NCBI GenBank assembly: GCA_028386065.3
Contig: JAKUCV010002023.1
Location: forward strand, 59,070-123,069
Reading direction: 5' to 3'
Length of the DNA stretch: 64,000 nt
DNA from: Turnera subulata
Lineage: Eukaryota > Streptophyta > Magnoliopsida > Malpighiales > Passifloraceae
Shown here: positions 36,340 through 46,433 of the stretch, piece by piece
How positions within the stretch are numbered: the first letter of the stretch is position 1
How the letters are laid out: each line of letters opens with the position of its first letter
The notes under the pieces: model-generated
The model's database searches: none
Seen by the model: the letters and a program-made list of their open reading frames with translations, nothing else
What the model was told of the DNA's origin: nothing
Program-made: the position numbers and the translations under genes

Positions 36340-36690
36340 GCTTGCTGTTAGTGTCGATTGGTTCGCTGTTGGTACGGATTGGTGCGCTGTGGTGCAGATC
36401 TGGGGGCGCCAATTTGTTCGTTGGTGCAAATTTGGTCGCGCCAATTGGTTCAACTTGTGCAGGTCCGGGGGCGCTAATTGGCTCGCTGGTGGGTGCGGCT
36501 GGGCGTGCTAATTGGCTCGCTGGTGGGTTCTCTGGGCGCGCTAATTGGCTTGCTAAGTGGTTCGTTGGGCATGCTAATTGGCTTGCTAAGTGGTTCAGTG
36601 GGCGAGGTAATTGGCTCGGCTGGGTGCGCTAATTGGCTCGTGGGCGCGCTAATTGGTGTGCTATTTGGTGCGATTGGGCTGCAGCAAGGC
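36340..36690 (+). repeat. tandem repeat in the chromovirus leader
   Basis: About ten imperfect units built on 'gcgctaattggctcgctggtggg' between the 5' LTR and gag. They keep three reading frames open by chance, giving Gly/Leu/Ala-rich frames that I do not regard as genes. Confidence 0.85.
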
Positions 36691-37070
36691 TAATTGGTAC
36701 GAAATCTTTTTTATCCTTTTTTTGCAAACAAGAATTGAATTAAGTCGTATTATTTGTTCTCTTTTTTTTTAGCCTAGTCGATTTTTGTTGGTGCTTGGAC
36801 AAAGTGCAATCTTGTTGTTTGTTTTCTTTGCTGGCCGATTCGTGCATCTTGTTGGGAGGGTGTAGATTGGCTTGGGATTTTAGACAGCAAGGTTTGTGGA
36901 GCTTTGGAGTAGACTAAGTGACTACTGTGGGCAGAGAAGGGGCTGGTTCCTTGCGCAGAAAAGTAGTACTTGGGTGCTTATTTTGAGTTGTGGTATTAAC
37001 AACTTGTTTGTGGAGGTGGTGTTGCCTTGATACAGGTTTTAAGCACAGGCACACTTTGTGTAGAGAGGAT

Positions 37071-38824
37071 GGTTGAGCCAACGAACGAGTTGGCAAGATC
37101 TTTTGTTACCAAAGATGGGACAGAGAAGGATAATGTGCAAGAGGATGACTAAGAGCGTAGACATCCAAAGGAAAGCTACGAATCCAAACCCAAGAAGAAA
37201 CATCGGTTGCAATTGGTGAATCCTTGGACTTCCTTGGATAAACAGATGACGGATCTCATGGATCAGTTTGGGGTCTTTCAAATCAAGAAGGAAGGAATGC
37301 TGGAGGACTTGGAGGGTACAAAGAATTGGCTGTAAGGGGCACTACAACAGATGGCCGATGAACTGAGACAAGAGTTCAGGCGGGAGCTGAAGACCACTAT
37401 TGGTGACTTGCTGGTTCATTTGTCTAGAGTCGAAGTAGGCTTGGAGCATAAAAAAGCGCTCAAGGAGGACATGGTACTTTGCAACAAATGGCCGATGAAC
37501 TGAGACAAGAGTTCAGGCGGGAGCTGAAAACCACTGTTGGTGACTTGCTGGTTCGTTTATCCAGAGTCGAAGTAGGCTTAGAGCATCAGAAAGCGCTCAA
37601 GGAGGACGTGGTACTTTGCAAGGCGACACTTGCAAGCTTGGTGTCAGGTGGTGTATAGGGTTCGACAAAGCCTAGAGCTAAAGTTGAGGTTCCAAAGCCA
37701 CAAGGATATGATGGTTTGCAGTCTGCTAGGAAGCTTGATGGGTTTTTATTCGAGGTGGAGACATACCTTGCTAGGTTGGGCATAACCGAGGAACCAGAGA
37801 AGGTGCAAAAGGCAGTAGTGTATCTTTTTGAGGCTGCACAGTTATGGTGGCGGTGCAGGGTGTCTAGTCCTGGAGTGGAGGGGTATTACCTTCATGGGAT
37901 GGGTTCAAAGCAGAACTCAAGACATAGTTCTATCCACAACATGCTGAGCGGGAGGCGCGAGACAAGATGCGGACACTCAAGCAGGGGGATAGTATTCGAA
38001 AGGATGTTCAAGATTTCCAAGAGTTGCTATTGGAGATCAACATACCAAAGACAGAGGCATTCTATGCTTTCATGGGTAGTCTGAAAATGATGGACACAGG
38101 ATGAGTTAGATCGACGAGGAGCGAAGACATTTTAGGAGGCCATTGCCATTGCTGATTCCTTGATGGAGTTCACTGTGGCACGAGGGAGAAAACGATCGCC
38201 AACACGGGACGTCATTGGCAAAGATAGTGGGGAGAATGTCAAGCAGGAAGGAAGTAGCATTTGGTGCTTTCTCTACAAGGGGCCTCATCGGAAGATCGAC
38301 TGTCCAAAGAAGAACAGACTATCGGCAGTGAAGCGTGTAGATGCGGACTCTCAGGATGACCGAGAAGCTGATGTCAAGATGGCTACTTTGAAGATACTAG
38401 GAGCCATGGATTTGTCCAAGCATGTGCAAGATAAGGGGAGGATGTTTCTTAAGTTATCAATTTATAGGGAAGAGCTGGATGCCTTAGTGGATACTAGGGC
38501 AACTCACAATTTCATGGAGGTGGATGTGGCCAAGAGAATGGGAGTTCGGTACAGGAAGGTTGATGACAGTGTCATGAAGCCGGCAAATGCGAGGGAACAA
38601 CCCGTTATTGGAGTTGCACATGATGTCAAGGTTGACATAGGCAAGTGGCACGACAAGGTTAACTTCACTGTGGTGACGATGGATGACTATTCAGTGGTTC
38701 TTGGGATGGAGTTTCTTTCGAAGAAACGGGCTGAAGTCTTTGCTAAGGAAGGAAGGATAGTACTTCACGGGGACAAGCAAGACTTTACTTTGTACCAAGG
38801 TTATAAAACCTGGGCCGACCATTG
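37071..38824 (+). pseudogene. chromovirus gag-protease remnant
   Basis: The likely start is at 37071, with a stop after about 27 codons and further stops beyond. A 137-bp segment of gag coiled coil is duplicated in tandem (about 37345-37481 and 37482-37620). 37716-37860 holds the gag core (LDGFLFEVETYLARLG, AAQLWWRCR). 38160-38822 is an open 221-codon stretch with a defective zinc knuckle (CFLYKGPHRKIDC, second Cys replaced by Tyr). It is followed by an aspartic protease in which the DTGATHNF motif reads DTRATHNF, and VLGMEFL near its end. Loss of the knuckle Cys and protease Gly argues that it is inactive. Confidence 0.88.
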
Positions 38825-39105
38825 ACCTATTTCAATGGCCGGGTCGCGAGTTTAGAGGTTAATCGGGGTTTAACCAGGGTCTGACCGGTATTAAAATTAA
38901 TAGTAAAAATATATAATTTTTTTAATTAAGGTCCAACCAAAGGTCTAATCATGACCAAGGCAAAATTTTGAAATTTTTGTCTTTTTAACCCGGAGAAAAC
39001 CAGAAATGGGTCAATAAACCCGGAAACCTAGGGGTAAAAAACCCGAAATTGTCTCCAGGTCACGATTACCTGGATTCAACCGGCCAGGCCGGTCCAGGTC
39101 TGACA
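38795..39105. repeat. unclassified inverted-type repeat replacing pol
   Basis: About 310 bases with GGTTATAAAACCTGGGCCGACC at the left and GGCCGGTCCAGGTCTGAC at the right, rich in CCGG and AACCCGG motifs. It sits exactly where RT to integrase should be. The edges are approximate. It looks like a MITE or deletion filler. Confidence 0.45.
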
Positions 39106-39110
39106 GCAAT

Positions 39111-39410
39111 GCTTTGTACGCGGCGCGTAAGGATGCTTTGAAAGACAAGCAGGCTCTTACGGTGATGCGAGTTATGCTAGGGACGAGGTCAAGGGTTAGA
39201 GCTATACAGGTTAGGAGGACGCCTATTGTGCAGATTTTGGCGGACAGACTTATTCGGAGGCACGGTACGGATACACCGGTGGTCGAGTATCTTGTGCGAT
39301 GGAGGGGAAGTCGTGGAGCAAGATGGATAGGCGGGCACAAATTGTAGAAGTTCGGGCGAAGGATAGCTGATTATCGTCGAACAGCAACGAGGACGTTGCC
39401 AGAATAGGTG
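39111..39410 (+). pseudogene. chromovirus integrase C-terminus with chromodomain
   Basis: The frame at 39114-39347 reads IVQILADRLIRRHGTDTP then VEYLVRWRGSRGARW, the typical chromodomain of plant chromoviruses (VEYLVKWKG). It continues with a frameshift to a stop just before the PPT and 3' LTR. The integrase core is missing. Confidence 0.85.
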
Positions 39411-39418
39411 GGGGAGAA

Positions 39419-39834
39419 TGTCACAACCCAGGAATCCAAGGCACAAAGGGTTTCCTTGGGCTTGCTGGTGCGCGTGTGGGCTGAACTACTCTTATTAGAT
39501 TTGAGCTGGCCACTTTGAATCCTAATAGGAATAGACTTGTGGTAGGAAACCTAGTTGTGATAGGAATCCTATTATTTGTAGGGGAAGGGTTGAAACCTTG
39601 CGGCACCTATATAAATAGAACGCGTGAGGGGGAGTTGTTGGGCGTGTATTGTTGTTAATGGTTTATTAATAATAATAACGAGTCTTCTCCCAATTACTTC
39701 TGTTACTTTATTATTCTCTTGGTTCTCTCTCTTCTGTGTGTTTGCGTGTGTAGGCTTACAAGTTAAGGGACGATCTTGCTTGTGCCGCACAGTGAGAGTG
39801 TGCATCCTCTGCGCCACACTCTTGGGCCGTGACA
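39419..39834 (+). repeat. chromovirus 3' LTR
   Basis: 416 bp partner of 35907-36322, followed by CTAAT. It contains the same TATA element near 39608. Confidence 0.9.
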
Positions 39835-40144
39835 CTAATCTCTTATGTGAAGAAATAAGGAGTAGTAGCATACAGATTGCGGACAGAAAAAAGATGAGGA
39901 CAATTTTATCACAATCTGACAAGAAGAATGGATAGTGAGAGGTAGTGAGTGCAAAAGGTATGCCACTTATTGTCTTTAGCCCCCTAAAGTTACTAGAGTT
40001 TGATATTAACGTGTTTGGCCTCTAAACAATATAAAAGGGGAAGAGAGCACACACAATCACTTATACACACACACATTTACTTACTTTACTCTTTTGTTAT
40101 CCTTACTCTTTATATTTTTCTCTTGTCTCCTAAAATTTTTAAGA

Positions 40145-40343
40145 TGTTATAAAATAAAACGTGGATGTCCTATTACACCTAACCTCCCATTATAAATTCT
40201 GTAATGTTATTGTTGAGTATGACAGAAAAATATGAACCGAGTTCTTCCTGCACATTGTCTCATTCCTTCTTCCCTTCCTTCTCCTTCTCTTGCCCTTTTT
40301 TTCTTCTCTATATTCATGCCTTAAATTCACACAATTTATAACA
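40145..40343 (+). repeat. 5' LTR of copia copy 1
   Basis: 199 bp, TGTTATAAAATAAAACG...CACAATTTATAACA. The ends form a 9-bp inverted repeat (TGTTATAAA/TTTATAACA). Confidence 0.97.
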
Positions 40344-41640
40344 CGTTATCAGCACGATTTTCTCTACCCAAAGAAATGAAAAACCGAAAGAAAGGAAGAA
40401 GACGACCAAACAGTTCGTCACCTCAAAAGCTCCCTTCCCTCTGTTACTGTTCATCCGGACCCGACCGGCGCCGCCTCTCATCTCACCACAGCCACCGTCA
40501 GACGCGTCGCGCCGTCGCGAGCTTGACGCCGTCCTTCCCATCGGCTCCCGCCGCCTGACGCGTCGGCAGGAAGGAAAGACCCGACGTGGAAACCGGCGAC
40601 CCACTTCCTGCCGCCCGAGCCTGCACCGCCGTTGCCGCCCCCTACTGCCTCTGACGACCGCCGCCAAGCAGCACCGCGACTCATCCCTTGCATCGCGCCG
40701 CGCCTCCGACCACGCCCCGCCCGTCGTCACAGCCTGCAACTCGCCAAGGCTCGCGACCCGCGAGTTGGAGAAGAAGACCCGTACGGGTCGGGCCGATCCA
40801 ACGGGTTGCGGGCCAGAACTGATGGGCCTGCGCTTGTATAGTGTTCGGGCCGGTTTTTTTTTTCACAAAGTACGGGCCTGGGCTTGCACAGTACACAGAC
40901 CTGGGCCAGCATTGTGTAAGCCCAGTCCGTTAAAAAAAAACTGAAAAAAATAAAAAAAAATAAAAAGAAAAAAGAAAAAAAAGGGGGGATATGTACCAGA
41001 ACTCGGATTTACACTTTAGTCCCTGGAGTTCTCTTTTATGCAGGTAAGCTCTTACATTTTAGTCCTTCAATTATTAAAATTTCCGATTTTGTCCTAGATG
41101 AATTTATTATTGTTTAATTAATGATGTTATTGTGTGATTAAATGTTTAAATTAATATTGTTTTTGGATAATTAAATGTATTGTGAGCTCACGATGAGCCT
41201 CGGAGTAATGATTCGACACGGTGAATAGAAATTATCCGGACTGTGAATAGTAATTTCCGGCACCATGAATAGTAATTTCCGGCGACCGTGAATAGTGATT
41301 TTGGCAGGAAACCGGCAAACCCAGAAGTGTTTGGTCGGAATTTGAGACCTCGTGATTTTGATCGTGAATAGTAATTTTGACCGAAATCCGAACGCCTCGA
41401 ATTTTTCCCGGCGAACCCCGAAGTGTTGGTCGGAATTTTATACCTCGGTTATTTCCCGGCAGGTCCGGAAGGCGTGAATAGCTATTTTTCGGCGATCATG
41501 AATAGTAATTTTGACCAATCTGGCAACCGTGAATAGCGTTTTTGGCCGATCCGACGAACCCCGAAGTGTTTGATCGGAATCCGACGCCTTGGGTTTTTCC
41601 CCGCCGAGCCCAGAAGGCTAATGGCATATACATACCGGAA
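40344..41640 (+). other. GC-rich leader and (G)TGAATAGTAATTTTC repeats of copia copy 1
   Basis: 40376-40830 is a GC-rich patch with a 'ttactgttcatccggacccgac' start resembling Ty3 LTR leaders. 41219-41545 has about eight imperfect copies of 'cgtgaatagtaatttccggc'. No credible protein is present. The Arg-rich frames on both strands are compositional. Confidence 0.6.
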
Positions 41641-41732
41641 TAGTAACGGATATTAGTAATATATATTATATATATTATTGCTGAAAGATTTATCGAGTAA
41701 GCATATTTTTTTGTTTTTATTTAAATTCCGAT

Positions 41733-41983
41733 TGGGCTATTAAAGGGCCCACTGCATTTAAATTCATGCCTTTAATTTTATTTATGCTTTTATTTGGGCT
41801 CATAAAAGGCCCATAATGGCCGGCTAAGCCGCCTATTTCTTTACATTTTTAATTGGGCTCGTATAAGGCCCATCGCTTTTATTTTGCTGCAATTTAATTT
41901 TTTAGTGGGTTCGCTATAGGGCCCATTGTATTTAATTACCTTGCCTTTAATTTTATGCTTAATATGGGCTCGTACTAGGCCCA
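41733..41983. repeat. array of five TGGGCT...AGGCCCA inverted pairs
   Basis: Five degenerate units of about 60 bases, each with an inverted pair such as TGGGCTCGTATAAGGCCCA (41733-41751, 41795-41813, 41854-41872, 41906-41925, 41965-41983). TGGGCY is the plant Site II (TCP-factor) motif, so it may be regulatory. This is inference. Confidence 0.8.
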
Positions 41984-42535
41984 TCATTTAATTTTCTGTC
42001 ATTTATTTTTACTTGGGATAATTTATTATAGGCCCCTTCCTTATTTATTAAGCATTTACTTATTAAATTATGTTATTTGAATTTGAGGCTCTTAAAATTT
42101 CTGGAAGAAATTTATAATGGGCATTAAATGCGAAAATGCATTTAAATGAGAATAGTCTGAAAGACTAAATATAAGAGTCCAGAAGACTCGGGAAACGAAA
42201 AAAAACGAAGACTGGAAGCCTTACCGTTCAAAAGATCCTGAAGATCCTTTCAAAGAAAAATCGAAAATACACACTATTACCACCAGAAGATGGAAATTAT
42301 ATGACCACCAGAAGGTGGATATTATACTTGCTTACCCTGAAGGAGCAATTTATTTTATATTCAATTTATTTTCAGTTTAAATTATTACGCATTGCAATTT
42401 ATTTTTATTTACTTTTCAGTACTTTATAATTGTTTCTTAGAATAATGCCTGAAGCATTAGTCTCGACGACTATGCCAAATTGACATCCACAGGGGGAGAA
42501 TTATATGTGTGGATGTCAATATAACATATTATGAC

Positions 42536-42722
42536 ATCTCGAAATGAAAAATGATTAACACGCTCCAGAAGAGCATAAATGCGAATATGTTCCTGAAGAA
42601 CGCATGTTTTAATATGATCCAGAAGACCGTATAAATGAAAAATGATTAACACGCTCCAGAAGAGCATAAATTCGAATATGTTCCTGAAGAACGCATGTTT
42701 TAATATGATCCAGAAGACCCTA
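42536..42722 (+). repeat. tandem duplication of about 96 bp containing three mini-hairpins
   Basis: The unit contains GCTCCAGAAGAGC, GTTCCTGAAGAAC and GATCCAGAAGACC and occurs twice in a row with very few differences. It lies between the leader and the antisense gene. Confidence 0.9.
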
Positions 42723-42964
42723 TATTTACACGAGTATAGACACCCCAGTAATAAAATGAATTATTATGGATCCCAAATGAATTGACTCAGATTTATTCCC
42801 TGAAGCGAATAAGACAGTATAATTATTTGTGCCTGTGGGCATAAATGAGATAATAAATGGAAAAGGATCAAAGTAAACATGCATATTATTATTCCATAAA
42901 CGGATACATAACTGGAGAACATTCAAAGAAGAATGGTTCTCATACATATATTAAAACAAATAAT

Positions 42965-43648
42965 CTATCTGTTGGGTTCAACATTAACCCTAAAACTCTG
43001 AGCCTCACCATTAATGTTGACCCTAACACTGTCGTTCCAGGAGAACCACATACCACCCCTGTTGTTTTCTCCAGGTATCTCAAACCGATTCGTTGGAGGA
43101 AAACGAAGTGGAATCACACCATGATTCTCTCCTGCTTGCCATAGAGTCTCAGTAATCAATACCATGTTAGGCTTGTACTGATTCTTCAGATCCCTTAAGG
43201 TACGCACAAAGTCTTGAGACCTTCTTGCTATACCCCTGCAATTCCATAATAAAAGTCGTACCTTAGGCCATGTAGGTGGTAACCCAGTCACCCTTGGGAC
43301 GCTCCGAGCCATCATGGAAACCTGATAATAACTGCTTTCATTTAAAATTTGACATGAAGGCTCTAGCTGAAATTCCTGCATCCTCGCAGATATAAAAAAC
43401 ATTATAGAGTTAGCTGAGCCATAAAAATTTGTCCTGAGATTGCCTTGGTCCTCCAGGACGAAAGTTTCTTCCATTGGAGTCACAAAGAACCTAGACGAGT
43501 ATAGCTCATCTACAAATACTAAACGAGGAATTCTCGCCAGATCATTAGGCAGCTCCTCTTGTTGTTCATTTACCATGCTATAGGCCAATCTATTTCTTCT
43601 GCCTAGTGAGGCACCCTCAACAAAGAAAACAGTAGCTGGGGAAGGCAT
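42965..43648 (-). CDS. antisense ORF of the copia family, C-terminal LINE-type endonuclease-like segment
   Basis: An uninterrupted 227-codon frame antisense to the copia element. I chose the ATG at 43648 (MPSPATVFF), because the related copy at 56889 starts at the same place (MPFPTTVFF). An in-frame ATG at 43729 would add 27 basic residues. Residues 1-125 match nothing I know. Residues 130-225 (LLLWNCRG, Asn 137; NMVLITE, Glu 167; RGGMWFSWND) resemble the start of the endonuclease/exonuclease/phosphatase fold of plant LINE ORF2. The Asn and Glu are present, but the later Asp/His catalytic motifs are absent, so nuclease activity is unlikely. A TATA box lies about 100 bases upstream. Function unknown. 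The second copy shows mostly synonymous differences. Confidence 0.65.
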   Translation of the reverse strand: MPSPATVFFVEGASLGRRNRLAYSMVNEQQEELPNDLARIPRLVFVDELYSSRFFVTPMEETFVLEDQGNLRTNFYGSANSIMFFISARMQEFQLEPSCQILNESSYYQVSMMARSVPRVTGLPPTWPKVRLLLWNCRGIARRSQDFVRTLRDLKNQYKPNMVLITETLWQAGENHGVIPLRFPPTNRFEIPGENNRGGMWFSWNDSVRVNINGEAQSFRVNVEPNR

Positions 43649-43742
43649 TTTTTTGTCTTGGTTGAGTTTTTCTTTTTCTTTGCTTTGATGAATTTTTCTA
43701 TATCTATGAGTTTTCTTGTATCTTCCCATGTAATCCCTCCCC

Positions 43743-43750
43743 CATTTTAT
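43743..43750 (-). promoter_or_regulatory. TATA box upstream of the antisense ORF, copy 1
   Basis: Minus strand GCTATAAAATGGGGG, about 100 bases upstream of the ATG at 43648. The equivalent place in copy 2 has CTATATAAAGGGG. Confidence 0.55.
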
Positions 43751-44109
43751 AGCCTGAGCATAGATAGCCAGGTGTCCCCGAAAAGATCCAGAAGATTTTT
43801 CGGTGGATTATATTATTATTCAGCAAAATTCCAAAACTTTACAATCCTCGAGGATTTGCTTTTGGAAATGTCTGCCACTACATTAATTATTGCTCAATAA
43901 TTCCGATCTTTTCCGACATGAGTGGCAGAAATAAGTTTAAAATTGGCACATATATAGCTAGCCTGGGGCTAGCAGTTGAGTAATTGAAACTTAACATATC
44001 CAGCCAGAAGCTGGAATGCACTAGCCTGGAGCTAGCAATTTTAAATGTTTAGATACACAGCTTGCGCAGCCTGAAGCTGGCACCAACTTGAAGTTGGTTC
44101 ATGGATTTA

Positions 44110-46433
44110 TTGTTTGGCATGACCGGATGGGCCATCCCGGGTCAATAATAATGCACGAAATTTATTGGATCATTCATTAAAAAACCAGAAGTTTTACAAT
44201 CAATGAATTTCTATGAGTTTGTTTGCTGCGAAAGTTATTTTACGGCCTTCCTAAGATGAGAATGGCCTAGTATCAACAGCAAGTTTGAGAATAGTTCAGG
44301 GATATAAACGCGGACTGATAAATCCACAGTGTTAACCATCTAGGTAATTTTTACGATGCATCGACTAGATGGTCTATTGTGTGACGCAAGTTGGCATTGT
44401 GCGCACTTATTTTGAAGATTAAGCCACTTGCGGGTACATATCCCTACTTATGTTACTAGACTATACGTCTAGATAATGCTGGTATATTTCATCAATGGAG
44501 AATATATATCATTGGAAATAAACCCAAAGAGATCTGGGCCATATTGACAATTGATTGCAGGATCATTGATGAAATGTTACTGTTTGATAAAATGGTATTT
44601 TATATGCAGCAACACTTGAATGCATCAAGCCAACATGATCGGATCTCCCCTTTAATCGATTAATGGTCACATACTTAGTATCTCCCATCTTCGGACGATC
44701 GATTATATAGTATAAAAATTCTCCACCACAGCATTGTTTTGTTGGTCCTTAAAGAAGATTGGGAATATATGTTGTGTATGTTGGGTATGTTAATTTAATG
44801 TTAGAGTATTACCCAACATAAGGGGGAGGAAATAAGCAGCTGGATCAAGAAATTATTGAAATGACTTATCAATATTTAATTTTTGATCCTCGAATATTAG
44901 TATGAACCTGAAGTTCTAAGAAATGATTCATTTGCAAAAGATTAGTAAGTCATTTGCCAGACATATTTATTTGAAATATGTGACTATATACCAGCTGCAA
45001 ATGCTCCTGTTTTGATGTTCCTGAAGAACAATATAAGTATGCAAATGAATCCATATGGATTATACTCGGTTCCAAAAAGAAAAGAAATTCTCGATAAAGA
45101 AAAAGGAGCAAAAGTGATAAGATGGCCCCAGTGAGAAGATAAGACCTCCAGTAGAGGTTAGAATTAAAAGTCCTCCAGAAGAGGTTGATTCTCTGACACA
45201 ATTGATAAATTTCCAGAAGTAACTCAGGTACCTGAAATAAATGAGCATGATGAGATCTCAATTACAGTGTCAGGAATAAGATGGAACCGACGAGAAATAA
45301 CCGTCGACGGAATACTTGTTTATAATATAGCGCTAAATAAAATGAGGATCATGAACCTACATTTGACGAATGTAGGCGCAGTATGATTGGCCAAAATAGA
45401 GAAACATGATTAAAGGCTGTGTTGGACTCGCTCGAAGCGAGAAATTTCCGGACCTGTAGTCCATACACCAGAAGGTGTAAAATTCAACTGGTCATAAAAT
45501 GGAAATTTGTGTGGGAAAAGAATATGAGATATAAAGCACGGTTTATGGCACAAAGTTTTACCCAAATGACCAGGTACTAATTATGAGGAGTTTTACTCCC
45601 CTGTGGTGGATGCAATTATGTTAATAAGTCTGGCATCATATAAAATGAATTTGAAATGCATCTAGTAAATGCTATTATAGCCTATTTATTAATATGGATC
45701 CATAAGTCATGAAGATCCCTGAAGGATCCAAGTTGCCTGAAGCAACTAATTCCCGGGAAATTACAAAAAAAAAAAAATTGAGTTTAAATCATTTTGAGTT
45801 TGAATAAATTTGTATGTTTAGTGATTAGAATTCCAAAAGAGGTTTCCAAATACCGTGCTATTAGACTGGTCCTGGAGTACCCTGTCTAAGTGCAATGTGT
45901 ATTGCTTGTAACATAAAGCCTGAAGCTTTTGATATAAGCCTATTGGCAATATATGTATTTGCTCTTATCTTCGGGGAATAACAAATGTGTAATCCTGTAA
46001 ACCCGAAAGAGAGTATAGTTGATTTTTGTAGATGTAGATTCCTTATTTAGTCCACATAAAGCACAGACGGACATCAGCTACAATTTTACACATGATGTTG
46101 CTATATTATCGAGCCTACAAAAGCAAGATGGGAAGATAAACGTTCCAACGACAAAATTATGGAGATTATGCTGCCAACTCTGTCTAATTGAAGTTATGAT
46201 GTAACAAAAATGATCAGACAAAACACACGTCACCAGAAGCTGACAAGGACGATTGGGATGCAATAATATCAAGCAATCAATGGAGGCCAAAATGAGGGGG
46301 AGTAGAATACGCACTGCACTCTTTTTTCCTTCACCAAGTTTTTATCCCACTGGGTTTTTCTTGGTAAGGTTTTTAATGAGGCAGTTCTTCCTAAACGTAT
46401 TCTACCCAGTGTAAAATGACATCCAAGGGGGAG
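44110..46433 (+). pseudogene. degenerate copia pol of copy 1
   Basis: Sense-strand pieces in normal order. The GAG-pre-integrase motif VWHDRMGHPGS lies at about 44116. Integrase fragments continue to about 44800. The pre-RT linker with PPVEVRIKSPPEEVDS lies at about 45145-45195. The RT N-terminus follows: SARFEARN-like at 45430, TPEG at 45468, YEEFYSPVVDA at about 45583-45615 and IPEGSKLPEATNSRE at about 45713-45760. Then comes a gap where the YVDD palm should be, a C-terminal RNase H piece (LQKQDGKINV at about 46110-46140), and the tail. Many stops. The RT core loss is shared with copy 2. Confidence 0.85.

Larger units (their letters stand above)
35907..39834 (+). mobile_element. Ty3/gypsy chromovirus, internally deleted
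   Basis: Two 416-bp LTRs (35907-36322, 39419-39834; TGTCACAAC...CCGTGACA) with a purine tract GGTGGGGGAGAA just before the right one. A candidate primer-binding site TGGTAGCGGAGC follows the left one. The 4-bp CTAA adjoins both outer ends. Inside are gag, a retroviral-type protease and, at the far end, a chromodomain, but RT, RNase H and integrase are missing. About 35-40 differences between the LTRs by eye indicate an old insertion. Confidence 0.88.

Noticed and set aside
36311..36693. Gly/Leu-rich frames resembling membrane proteins
   Set aside because: Generated in three frames by the tandem repeat in the chromovirus leader.
40314..40912. Arg-rich frames on both strands at the start of copia copy 1
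   Set aside because: GC-rich leader sequence. Frames overlap each other and match no gag protein.
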